This document shows positions 12,764 to 23,493 of a stretch of DNA of 64,000 nucleotides, one piece after another. The position numbers were made by a program, and so were the translations under genes. Source of the DNA: Adineta steineri (Eukaryota > Rotifera > Eurotatoria > Adinetida > Adinetidae); NCBI GenBank assembly GCA_905250115.1, contig CAJNOI010000055.1, positions 506,828 to 570,827 of the forward strand, in the 5' to 3' direction. The notes under the pieces are model-generated. The model had not been told where the DNA came from, did not search any database, and worked only from the letters and a program-made list of their open reading frames with translations. The first letter of the stretch is position 1. Each line of letters opens with the position of its first letter.

Positions 12764-12988
12764 ATGACTAAAAAATCAAATAAATCGACAGATTTAGATC
12801 TTGCTTTTATTATTGATGCTACTGGAAGCATGTTCATACCAACAATTGTTTCTACTACTATTAAACCTGTAAATATGCGAACACAAATATCAAATATAAG
12901 TTTAGCAGATGATGGATTACTTGATGTAATTCAAGCACAAAGACTTGTTCGTAAATATATTGCTCGTAATAAACTTGAATCAACTTGA
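12764..12988 (+). CDS. Small VWA-like ORF, probably a truncated family copy
   Basis: A 74-residue ORF from ATG 12764. Residues ~10-23 read DLDLAFIIDATGSM, the first strand and MIDAS-type motif (DxTGSM) of a von Willebrand factor A domain. A complete VWA domain needs about 180 residues with further T and D metal ligands; here the sequence passes within ~10 residues to an unrelated basic tail (LVRKYIARNK). The domain cannot fold as drawn, so this is an internally deleted gene, or a small protein that reuses the motif. The TATA box at 12691 favours transcription. I found no splice partner that would restore the domain. Confidence 0.45.
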   Translation: MTKKSNKSTDLDLAFIIDATGSMFIPTIVSTTIKPVNMRTQISNISLADDGLLDVIQAQRLVRKYIARNKLEST

Positions 12989-13680
12989 GTCAATGCTTTC
13001 TTCTCGTTACATTTTATATAACTTATTCATGTTATAGTTTTTAATAGATTCTACTTTTCACTCATTTATCTGAACACCCGAGAACATTCTCTCACGTCAG
13101 TATTACTGGAAATTACTTGCATCAATAGTCTTCTATTACCGTAGTAAGTTATATGTATTTATTCTCGTCACAAAATAGTATTTCTACTTGAGAGTTATTC
13201 GTCAACTAAATTTTAAAAGCTATTCATAAGAGGGAGCCACAGATAGCAACTGTGCTTATTAATAGTTCCATTTTTCATTGTTTAAAGTTATAAAAGGATA
13301 TAGACATAATTGTTAGAAGTGTTTTGTATATCTAAGCATTGCTTTTAAGATTTATTATAAAATATGACTGATATATAATAGAGAATGATATATTTACATT
13401 GAACCAATAGCAAGTCGATATTGAAACATACTGACTCATCTAACGAAATAAGTTTATACTATTTTTAAAAAACAGATTGAACTTTCTTAAAAGTTTTATA
13501 TTTCTTTTTACATCATAATTCTAAATTTTGTATCTAATTGTACTGATATATGTATATATCCGCCGGGAAGACTCAAATTAAAGTATAATGTTAAATTTCT
13601 ATTGCATCAACGGATGCGAAATGTAATATTATCCTAAGAAATATAGAATAAGACGTTAGAATATATTTATTTTATTTAAG
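12989..13680. other. Intergenic, AT-rich
   Basis: Nothing recognisable between the VWA-like ORF and the HEAT-like gene; it is presumably the 5' flank and leader of the latter. Confidence 0.5.
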
Positions 13681-16326
13681 ATGGGTACTACCGATGAAAA
13701 ACACTTAGAATTAATTGAAACAATATTCAATCGTTTTTTAATTCAAACTCAATCTGATAATCCTCAATTATCTCGTGATTATTTCGAACGATTTACTCAA
13801 TTATTAAATCAAACTTTTCAAAAATATCCACAATTAAAATCATCAATTGAAACAATTATTTTATCAATTATTCTACCTTTTCATTCATCAAATAATGTTA
13901 CATTTGAATATCAACTACGTTTAATACGTTTTTCATTACGTCAACATTTACATATTTTAGAATTGAATAAAAATGATTTCCTTAATAGACTTTGTTATCA
14001 TTCACTTTTAAATTATTCAAGTATTGTTCGACATTTATCATTACAAATAGCTATTCTCATTTATGAACATGATCTTTATCAATCATTTGATGAACAATTT
14101 TTTACACATATTATTAAAATATTTTCACCAGATCCAAATCTTTATGTACGAAACACATTGGCACAGTTTTTAGCTCTCTATCTTTCTAAACATGATCAAT
14201 ATCAATTATTCGATCAAATTCAAAAACATTCATTAAATTCAGATCTTATTTATCATATTCTAATACTTTTGGATCAAGACAAACAACAATTATTAATTAA
14301 AGAATTAAATATTTATGAAAATTTGTCAGATACTACAGCAATACGTGCTTTTGTATTAAAAACAGCGAAATATGTGTTAAATGAAGATCAACTTGTCTTT
14401 TATTTAAATCGTATTTTAGAAAAATCCTTATCTGATTATGTTCATATGCTTTTATCGATTATTTCATCACGTTATGAATATCAACAGCCAATTATTAAAT
14501 TAAATGCTTGTCTCAAAGCACTTTTTCTCTATATGCAAGAAACAGAAATTGAAGAAATCGATGAACACGAACAAAATCGTAAGTTCTATTACTTAAGTTA
14601 GAGACCAGAGGACATTGATTTATCTTCATTTCATCATTAGGATTAGAATTTAATTTAAACCCACTTTAGTATCTGAATATAACAATATTTTCAGATACAA
14701 ACTCAAATTTTTACCTACGGAGACTTCAGTTTTCACCTATAATGTTCGAAACCTTTGATCAACTCGAGTCTATTTAAGTTTGACAATTCAATAATAGTCT
14801 TATTTTTATAGTTTTGTACTACTAACGACAACCCATAGGATCACTAATACCAAGATATGAGTATAGTCAAAAGAAAGTTTTCTATTTAATCGATTCTGAT
14901 CTTCGTTTTGGCATAATATGATGTACGTCTGTTTCCTTGAAGATGCAATACATCACATAGCATTTTTGTTCAGTTTAACCCTGTAATTAGAAGAAAATAA
15001 CATTGTAGTTCATCTTTCGTGAGATTTCAGCAATAGATATGGTGTCCGTTGAGTGAAAAAAAATGCGCGAAAGTCACAACTGCGAAACACTTTTCGTCCA
15101 TATCCTCATCAAGAAAAATCATTTCGCTGAATTGCCTTTCGCTCATTTGCCTCCATATCATTTCCGTTTGATTAATATGCTTTTTGTATATAGTTGCAGT
15201 TGATCAAGAAGATGAATTCGGTGAATTAACAGAATATATCTGCTGTCATTTATATGAACGAAATATTGAAGCAATGGATCTTGCATCAATTGTTCTTGAT
15301 GCTATTCAACCATTGACATCAAATTCTGAATCATTTCTTTATAAACTTGATTTTTATTCTTCAACAATTGTTAAAATGTTAAATGGAGAAAATAATCATG
15401 ATAAAAATTTTGCACAATTAATCAATTGCTTTGGAAAACTACAACAATTTAAGTTATTAAACAATAATCTAGATGATATTATTATTGAACATATTAAAAA
15501 TAAAACTAGAACAACACTTGTTTATCAAGCATTATTTAATTTAATACTTAATACACCAAATAGAATATATTATCTTGAATCACTTTATACGATTATAGAA
15601 AAACTTCTTTTTCAAGATACAGATAAATTATTACAATGGGATAATAAAGATTCTATTCTTCATTTTTTTATACAATTAATAAAAACAACAACAAACATAT
15701 CCAAACATGATAAATATCCTTCTTGGTTTAACAATGAATTCCTTCAACGTATTATTGAAAAATTTGTTCATAATAATAATGAATATATTCAAGGAAGTCT
15801 TATTGATTTTCTTGCAACACTTGTGGAATATGATTTACTCTCACCATTAGATAATTATTTAACATCAAATTTTATTCAACTTACAGAATATTCTCTTGGT
15901 GATGTTGTTCGTTGTGCACTTGCTCATGCATGGTATATTATATTGACTAAAGCAAATAATAATGATTGTTCAATTAATCAATATGAATTTTCATTTGGAA
16001 ACACTATTAATCGTGAATCATTATCAACAATTGTTATTGCTCAAATACCTTTGTTAATTGGTGATGGTGGACATGAAACAGAAATACAATGTCTTCATTT
16101 AATAGAATTTATTGGAGGAAAAACAAAAGAATTAGAAAATGTACTTGATTTTCTTATCAGTGATGGTTGTTCGAATGAAATTAAAGAGAAAGCACGTCAA
16201 TTATTGTCGGTAGAAAATAACAAAACTACTGAAAAGAAATCTAATGAAATATTAGAAGATGAACTTTCATCAATTCTTCATTGGTTAGAACATCCCGATG
16301 AACATATGATACTTGATTGTGATTAA
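13681..16326 (+). CDS. HEAT/armadillo-like alpha-solenoid protein (BRAT1-like?)
   Basis: There are two exons: 13681-14578, then an intron of about 620 nt (donor GTAAGT at 14579; acceptor AG at 15193 or 15199, both in frame), then ~15200-16326. The product is about 675 residues, nearly all amphipathic helix pairs without membrane segments, as in HEAT-repeat scaffolds. The C-terminal 60 residues are acidic and end in HMILDCD. Its size, repeat character and a Cys near the extreme C-terminus recall BRAT1, the ATM/Integrator-associated HEAT protein whose C-terminal tail contacts INTS11, but this resemblance is from memory and weak. Other HEAT scaffolds remain possible. An AATAAA lies at 16403-16408. 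Confidence 0.7.
14579..15193 (+). other. Intron of the HEAT-like gene (long)
   Basis: At about 615-621 nt this is roughly ten times longer than most introns here. Its last 150 nt carry degenerate repeats of GCGAAA / TTTCGC and TTTGCC words (about 15060-15160) that resemble the block at 63008-63105. I see no ORF of note inside. Confidence 0.5.
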
Positions 16327-17485
16327 TATAAACTTGTTTCTTTTTTTTAAATATATTTTACCTACATCTAACTTGAAAAAATACAAAAACATTTGATAAC
16401 CAAATAAAATCAAATACTAATGGATTCTTCTTAAATATCAGACAGAATATATTTTACTGTTGAAAAATTTTTGTTTGGCATAGATATAGATCATAGGTTC
16501 TTCGAGTTTTGATCAAATGAAATATATAGTAAATGATTAACTATTTATGATAACGGACAGAGATGATAAAGCTTACGTTCTTGCTTTCAAGAGATCTTAG
16601 TCTTCTATGTTAATAATATTGAATCAGAAATAGTTCATCTGTTGATAGTCAATATTAATAATCAAAATTAAGTATATTCAATGGCAGTAGGTATTGTATA
16701 AGAGTGATACATAAAAACAGATATTAGGTGAACTGACGACCGCCATCCCCTCGAAAATAGATACTTCGCCAAATACTGAAAACAGGTAGAACACTATCGG
16801 TTTCTCTCCTAAAAAATAATACTACTTTCCACTTTTTTCTTATAAACCGCCACCCCCTTCATAGAAATTTTGAATTCGCCCCTGCTATTTCATTGAGGTC
16901 TACCACTCTATACTTATAACGCTGAACGCTTCAGAATAACGTTTCAAATTTTTTCTTGATATAAACGAATTCGAATTTGTGAAACAGTTTCTTACTTGTG
17001 TAATAATCTGTGACGTTATCGATAAACAAGCAAAGATAAGTCTTTATCATCAAAATTCTCAATGCATGCCTTTGTATAAAATAAATATCGATAACGGATT
17101 TCTATACTTCATTCAAGTTGCCATAAATTTTGATATATTATTTTTTGTTCCGTAATATGATTTATTCGTGTGAGACTTTCTTATGTATGTATATATATGT
17201 AAAATGAATCAAAGAAAAATGATAAGAAACACAAGAAAAAAAGTAATATTCAATTCTTTTTTCTCTTTCACTATAGATGTGTCATGTTTTTTTTCTCAAA
17301 TAATGTTTGAAAGACTATTGCACATAAGATAGGCAAAATAGAAAACAAAAAAAGAAATTCTAGAATACAAATATGAAAACAAAAATATGTTCACAATTCA
17401 AAAGAAAAGATAATAATAATGCAACTCGTGTTTATCTGGAAACTATACATACAAAGCTAGAAAAAAAATCCGGACAATATATTAT
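16327..17485. other. Convergent intergenic region
   Basis: This lies between the stop of the HEAT-like gene (+) and the stop of the RING gene (-). The part at 16738-16910 is GC-richer (ACCGCCATCCCC, CCGCCACCCCC) and ends GCCCCTG at 16900-16906, which could be one end of a decayed hAT-type element. I could not find the other end. Confidence 0.4.
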
Positions 17486-18951
17486 TTAATTTGTCTGTTC
17501 ACCTCGACAGATCGGGCATCGTGTTGATGTCTAAAACAAAATTCTATATATATATTTAATAAAATTATCAATCGGAAATTTACCTTGAGCCATGGATTGA
17601 TACATTCACTATGAAAGTAATGTTTACAACGTAAACGTTTAAGTTCTTCTCCATTAATATATTCACTTAAACATACAGCACATTTATCATCAATTTTAAT
17701 ATTTTTACATGTTTTTGAATAAATTATTGTTGGTAATCGTTCAAGTTCACTGTCAGTTAAACCAACAACTGGTGTTTCATCAGGCATAATTAAATCGAAA
17801 ATATCCTATAGATATATATACTCATATTGTTTTAAACAAATTGAAAGAAAAAGCAATCTTACACTAAATTGAATATTAAATGTAGATGGTACAGAAAATA
17901 TTTCATGACTAGGTGACATCCATGCATAAGCAATCAAATCAATTGATGCTGATGTTGGAGGATGATGATGATGATATTGTATATGATTATTATTGTATGA
18001 TGCTGCATGTGCATCAATAATACGACTAAAGAATAGAAAAAATTATTTTTTCACAAATTAAAATAAAAAATATTATATCTTTACTGAAGTAAATTATTAA
18101 GAAGAAACGATGATGAAGGTCGTTGATGTATATGAGTAGACATTGATGTTTGATGAAATATTGGAGGATGATATAATGTAGGTTCAAATGTCATTGCATT
18201 TCGATGATGATAAGTATTCGATGCTGAAGAAGAAGAAGAAGAAGGCATTGATTGACGATAGGATGTAGCGACAGGTGGTGATTGATGATGAGGTTGAACA
18301 GAACGATTATATGATTCATTATTAATTGATCGTGAAAATGAAGGAGTATGATGTGATGTAGGATTAGCAGATCGATGATTTCTAAAGAATGAAGCTTAAA
18401 AAAATATTACTTGACGATTAAGTCTTACGAATATGGTTGATAATGAGGATGATATTCATTTTCATTGTTTCTTGAACGTTTTCGTTCATGTTGATGACGA
18501 TGCTGCTGATGATGATGGTGATGATATGATTGAGAATTTGTTGAATTATTTGTAGTTGATGAACGTTGACGTTTTATATGATTATTATTATGATGAGATG
18601 TTGATCCATGATGATGATCTTCCCAATCACCATCAAACCATGGTGGATGACGAGTAAATGATGCTGCAGATGGATTTTCAAAACGATAATTTGGTGTCGT
18701 TGCTGAAGCCTTTTAAAAATGAAATTTATTTAGGGAATTGTTTGATCTATGAAAAGACTTTGTCTTACTGTAATACGACTAAAAGGTAATGATGAATGAT
18801 GATGATTATTTATTTCTCGGTGAGGTGGATATTGAAAATAAGAAAAATTATTCTGTGACTGTGATGATTGACGATATCGTCTAGATGAATTATCTGATGA
18901 AGGATATTCATGAGTTGGAATAAATGAACGATTAGAATATTGACGAGCCAT
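17486..18951 (-). CDS. RING-H2 E3 ubiquitin ligase (RLIM/RNF38-like C-terminus)
   Basis: Six exons join in phase: 18951-18769, 18709-18429, 18381-18085, 18025-17863, 17805-17584, 17530-17486, giving 396 residues. The first ~300 residues are low-complexity and rich in His, Ser, Asn, Arg and Gln, with His runs, and are probably disordered. The last ~60 residues are a RING-H2 finger: CAVC, a C-K-H-x-x-H pair (CKHYFHSEC), WLK, and CPIC supplied by the small last exon. It is preceded by GLTDSELERLP, the helix found before the RING in the RLIM, RNF38 and RNF44 group. All eight zinc ligands are visible only after splicing. It presumably acts with an E2 in the nucleus or cytosol; the substrate is unknown. 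Start: ATG 18951, the first in the exon. Confidence 0.85.
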
Positions 18952-19234
18952 GATGCTTACAAGAAATATGAACTTTCTCGTATATGCCTTTTGATCTAAC
19001 TGAAGAAGAAAGATAAATTCCACGTGTTTTCAGTGATTCCTATTGATCCAATTGGAATCATGCAGTTAATATCTTATGAACAAAACAAGCTAGTGACATC
19101 TGATAAATTATCTTTACTTTTTGAACAAAAAGAAAAAGTTTACAATCTGATTCTTATGATAACTATTTATTTAATTAAAATATTTCAATCATAGGATAGA
19201 ACATCAAAATCAAGAAAGAAAAACGAAATTGATA

Positions 19235-19756
19235 TTATGTTGATAGACTTGGTGATTCGTCATCTTGATTTGATGATATTGAACAACTTTTATCCATTTG
19301 ACATGAATCTAAGAGATAGATAATTTTTCAAAAAGAATTTCAAATATGATTATAATCTTATACCTGTGCCACAGCAAATTCCATTAGCAGCACATCGACC
19401 ATTAGGTACTGCTGAACAAACTGCACTCTTGATAGTACATGGAACAGGACTACGATTTTCACTTGTACATTGATGAATGTCAGATGGATGTCCGATACGA
19501 CAACTTAAACTTGTACAACAAATCGATGGTCCAAAACATTGACCATTGAATCCACAACTTGGACACTGAAATAATGCAAAAAAAAAGAAAAAATAAGATA
19601 TGAAAATTTATTAGAATAATTATTAACTTCATGCTTATGATGATTATTGTTAAGAAGTAAACTTCGTTTGCCACCAATAGGACAATTTGTAATAAAACAT
19701 GCGGAAGTTAATTGTATAAGAACAGCAGATAGGATAAATAATGTCGATTGATTCAT
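19235..19756 (-). CDS. Oxytocin/vasopressin-type neurophysin precursor
   Basis: Three exons, 19756-19628, 19565-19364 and 19308-19235, give 134 residues. A signal peptide (residues ~1-19) is followed at once by CFITNCPIG, then G-KR: the Gly for C-terminal amidation and a dibasic cleavage site. The two Cys form the expected six-residue ring. After a short linker comes a neurophysin with all 14 cysteines (CPSCG, GPSICC, CRIG, VPC, GRCAA, ICC, SC, SC), spread over exons 2 and 3. One intron lies between hormone/linker and neurophysin and another late in the neurophysin. The peptide has Thr4-Asn5 like insect inotocin and Ile8 like isotocin/mesotocin. It would be packaged in secretory granules of neurons and act on a GPCR. 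The predicted mature peptide is CFITNCPIG-NH2. Confidence 0.95.
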
Positions 19757-20213
19757 GATCTATAAACTCATATACTATATATGTGATTCATACATTTGAA
19801 CAACTTACTTTGCTTGTATCAACTATCACAAATTTGAATCAGTATAATAGAATTGAAGTATAGTAAAGATTGAGCATATCGTTTTAAAAGAAATATAAGA
19901 CTAGTAGGAGGCGAAGATGAGAGAATAAATAGTGATAAAAAAAGAATGATACAATTATCACATAGAAAGCGTTAACTAATGAATTGCAAGTCACACATTT
20001 AATTAAATATTAAATGACGACGTACGAAAATCTTAATTTTCACTTTAAATTAACAGTTCCAAATTGTACGTAAGAATAATTATTTCTATTGCGTATTTCT
20101 TTTTTTTTATATCCTACACTATTAAAATACAATTGATACAAAAAAAAGTAATATGATTATAAAATAAATAAAAAAAAGAAAATTGTTCGTTTTATATTAA
20201 CTGAAATAGTATA
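19757..20213. other. Intergenic: 5' flank of the neuropeptide gene
   Basis: About 450 AT-rich bp between the neuropeptide start and the 3' end of the ABCD gene; both genes are on the minus strand. It should contain the neuropeptide promoter, but no clear TATA box or other motif stands out. Confidence 0.5.
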
Positions 20214-22836
20214 TTATTTACAATTGTCTATCGTATCTTCACCAAGTAAATGACATAATTCACTTAAACGTTGTTGTATTGCAGGAACACCAGCTAATTG
20301 TGCTTCAAGACGTTCTTTTTCACCTTTAAGAGTTAAACGTTTTTCTGTATTAAGAACTTCAAATGTCCATTGACCTTCGCCATTAAATTGAAGTAAATGT
20401 GTATGATAAGCCCTAAAAAATATTCTCAAATATTAATAACAAAATATAAATTTTCTTACCAAAGAGAAGGTCGATGTGTAATTGTCAATAGAGAAATACC
20501 AAGTTGCTTTGCTCGTTCATAAATTTTTCCTTCAACATCAATCGATACAGCACTTGTACATTCATCAAGTAAAGCATATTTAGGTTTATGATAAAACATA
20601 CGAGCTAAACCAAGACGTTGTTTTTCACCACCAGAAAGAATATCTTTCCAATCACGTTCAGCATTTAAACCACCTTCACGTTGTACGATATATTGTAATT
20701 CAACATAATGTAACATTTCCATTAATTGATCATCATTAGCAAATGTTTGATCGATTGTATGTGGATAAATTATTTGATCACGTAAGGTACCTGGACACAT
20801 GTATGGTTTCTGTGGAATCAGAAAGAAATTTGATGGATTTGGTCGATAAAGACGACCCGAATAGATTGGCCATAAACCTCGAATAAGTCGAAAGAATGAA
20901 GATTTACCACAACCATTAGGACCTGTGATAAGAACATGCATAGTTGGGATAATCTAATTAGAAATATAAAAATATATCATTATTTACAAAAAAAGTTTTA
21001 CTTTCAACGAAAGACTTTCAACAATAATATCACCATTTGGTGTAATAATTGGTACATTTTCAACGATTATATTTTCATCTGATTCAATAATTTGACCTTC
21101 TATTTATAAGAATAAAAAAAATATTTATTTAATTTTATTTAATCAAAAAATATGTAACCTGCTTGTTGGTTTAATATAACTTTTCGTTTCATATCTATCG
21201 ATGTATGATCATCGATTGTCATAGAAATTCGTCGATATCGTTCATTTGCACACTCATCAAATACATGAAGCATTGTATAAACTCGATTTGTACGTCCTGC
21301 TAATTCTGCAATCTAAAAGAAATTTTATTTCCCAAAAAAAAAAGAATCAACTCAATCTTACTTCTTTATATGATGATATAATACGTTCTACTGCATCAGC
21401 ACCCGAAGATAATAAATTTTTACTAACTGTAAACTCTTGTGTACGTGTACTTATACCAAGTGGATCTCCAATTGGATCTATTACACAAAGAACATTTCGA
21501 GTTTTACTTTACATACATATGAATTACCATCTGTTGTTGGTGGTCCATCATACGATAGAAGTGGTATAGCAATAAATATCATTCCACCTAAATACAAGAT
21601 TTTAGAATGAATAAATAAATTCTCTGAAAAGTTATTTTTCAAAATAAAAAATATTAAATCCATTTTCTATGTATATTTACATGAATGCCAAAAATATTTC
21701 ATAAGAAATTGTTCTAACATGATGAACCATAATTTCTTTTTAATGATTAAATTAGTTTGTTCTCGTAATTGATTATATAATTTTAATATCCAATTTTTTT
21801 CTACCTATACATAATCTTGTGAATTTAAAAAGCTCGATTGATCGATTTTACATACTTCATGACCATCAAAAAATGCAATTTCTTCAGCATTTGCAATAAT
21901 TCTTGTATGTGCAAAACGAAGTAAACCTCGTCGTTTCGCTTCTTCCGAAACAAGTCTACCAAATCGTGGCGAAAGTTTTCGTAGAGCCCAAAATGTTAAA
22001 AAAATAACCATAATTGTTAAAATAGGTACTTCTATTACAAGAAAAAATGGCGTGAAATAATAATATAAATATTATCTTAATTTTACCTCTAAGACCTCGT
22101 GCAGTTTTTTTCTGTTGAACCATTCTAACAAGTGTCCATGTTATGATCGCAACATCCAAAAATGGTTTTGTTAATTGAGAAAACAGATGTGTCAGTGTAG
22201 ATGCAAATGTTTCGATATCATCTGTTAGATTTTGATCTGGTGTAAGTAAACGACTATCTAAATTCGATACACGAAAATAGGTTTGGTTCTATAGATAAAA
22301 AATTATAGAACTACATGAAATATAGAAAAATATCTTACACGAAAATATGAGTCGTAAGCATAACGAGTTAATTTTGTACGAAAAGCTAATGCCAGTTTTG
22401 ATTCAGTATATCGAATTAAACTATTGATAAAACTCGATGGAACAGCGACAGTAAGAAAAATACAAATTGTACGAATAAAATCACGTAGATTTCGTTGTAC
22501 TAATGATTTTACAATAGCACCTTCAAGACGTGCAATATAAATGGAAAGAAATGTTCGTGAAATAAGTGTAGTTACATGTGTAATTAGTAAAAAAAATGCA
22601 TCACTTCCAAAACGTGGATTAAATATTCGAATAATTACTAAAAGTTGATTTAAAAATCGTTTATTAACTGAAATACCAGATGATGATGATGATGAAGAAG
22701 GAATATTTATTAGAGATCCTTGTGTAACTGATGTTTGCCGTGTTTTACGTAGAAGATATCGACGATAACGACGAAGTAGATAAATAATTAAAGTAAATGA
22801 TGATGAAACAAACAAGATCTTTACTCGACGAGACAT
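20214..22836 (-). CDS. ABCD1: Peroxisomal ABC half-transporter, ABCD1/ABCD2 type
   Basis: Ten exons: 22836-22339, 22288-22087, 22031-21856, 21804-21681, 21587-21513, 21477-21362, 21312-21159, 21099-21002, 20953-20460, 20412-20214; about 711 residues against ~745 in ALDP. The N-terminal membrane half has [38 protein letters not shown] and the [10 protein letters not shown] motif of the D subfamily. The ATPase half has Walker [10 protein letters not shown], signature LSGGEKQ, Walker [10 protein letters not shown] and switch-region THRPSLW. It is a half transporter that dimerises in the peroxisomal membrane and imports very-long-chain acyl-CoA. Oddity: exons 5 and 6 join in frame only if a 35-nt intron (21478-21512) is removed, shorter than any other intron here. 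ABCD1 and ABCD2 are not separable by eye; ABCD3 is less likely. Confidence 0.93.
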
Positions 22837-23025
22837 TTATAAGTCGGTGACTATAATTATTCTATGCAGTAGTGAGTAATTATCAATCAGCTGATTTATT
22901 AACAACCAATGAATGAAAACCAACCAACCGTGAAAATATTTTTTTGTATCGTTTTCATAAGATGTCATACTATTGAACAGTTGAAAACAAATAAAAAGAC
23001 CGCCAAAGTATTTTTTTATGTTCAT
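22837..23025. promoter_or_regulatory. Compact divergent promoter region, ABCD / DYNLT
   Basis: Only 189 bp separate the ABCD start (-) from the chosen DYNLT start (+), so both promoters must lie here. In-frame upstream codons of the light chain extend into this stretch but look non-coding. No core motif stands out. Confidence 0.45.
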
Positions 23026-23493
23026 ATGTCTATAGATGATTTTGATATTACTAAAACGACGGATATTATTCGAAAAATAATTGAAGAGATTCTCAATTCA
23101 AATCAATATCGATTAGAACTTATTGATAAATGGACTCGACAAATTGTTGATTCATGTCAACGATCATTGTTTGAAATTCAAGATTCATTTAAAACAATTA
23201 TTACTGCAATGATTATTCCTAAAACAAATGAAAATATTCATATGAGTAATGCTTGTTTATGGGATTTTGCAGTTGATGGAAGTACAATTATACAGTCTGT
23301 GAACAAATTTTTATAAAGAAAAAAAAATATTATACAAGCTTATATTTTAGATGGGAAAATGATTCGATGTAAGATATGAAATACAAAAAGATATCTCTTT
23401 ATGTTATTATAATTATGTTTTTCAAGGTATTGTGTTGTATCGGCATTTGCATTATCATCATCATCGATTACTACTCAATTGACTATTACTTGA
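23026..23493 (+). CDS. DYNLT1: Dynein light chain, Tctex type
   Basis: Three exons, 23026-23294, 23351-23368 and 23427-23493, give 117 residues, matching the ~113 of DYNLT1/3. The pattern is Tctex1: an N-terminal helix pair (IIEEILNS, WTRQIVDSC), then the beta strands ITAMIIPKT, ACLWDFAVDGS, a WEN segment and a final YCVVSAFAL strand. The last two pieces are separated by introns of 56 and 58 nt. The middle exon is only 18 nt and encodes WENDS. Without splicing, the first exon runs into a stop after 'NKFL' and loses the dimer strand, so the spliced model is much better. The longer ORF from 22909 adds an unlikely N-terminus; I chose ATG 23026. The protein links cargo to the dynein motor. AATAAA at 23571-23576. 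Confidence 0.88.

Noticed and set aside
16738-16910. GC-richer block ending GCCCCTG, possible second hAT-type MITE
   Set aside because: Only one plausible end is visible; no matching inverted end or 8-bp duplication was found.
22909-23025. N-terminal extension of the dynein light chain ORF
   Set aside because: Hydrophobic and unlike the family; ATG 23026 gives the normal length.
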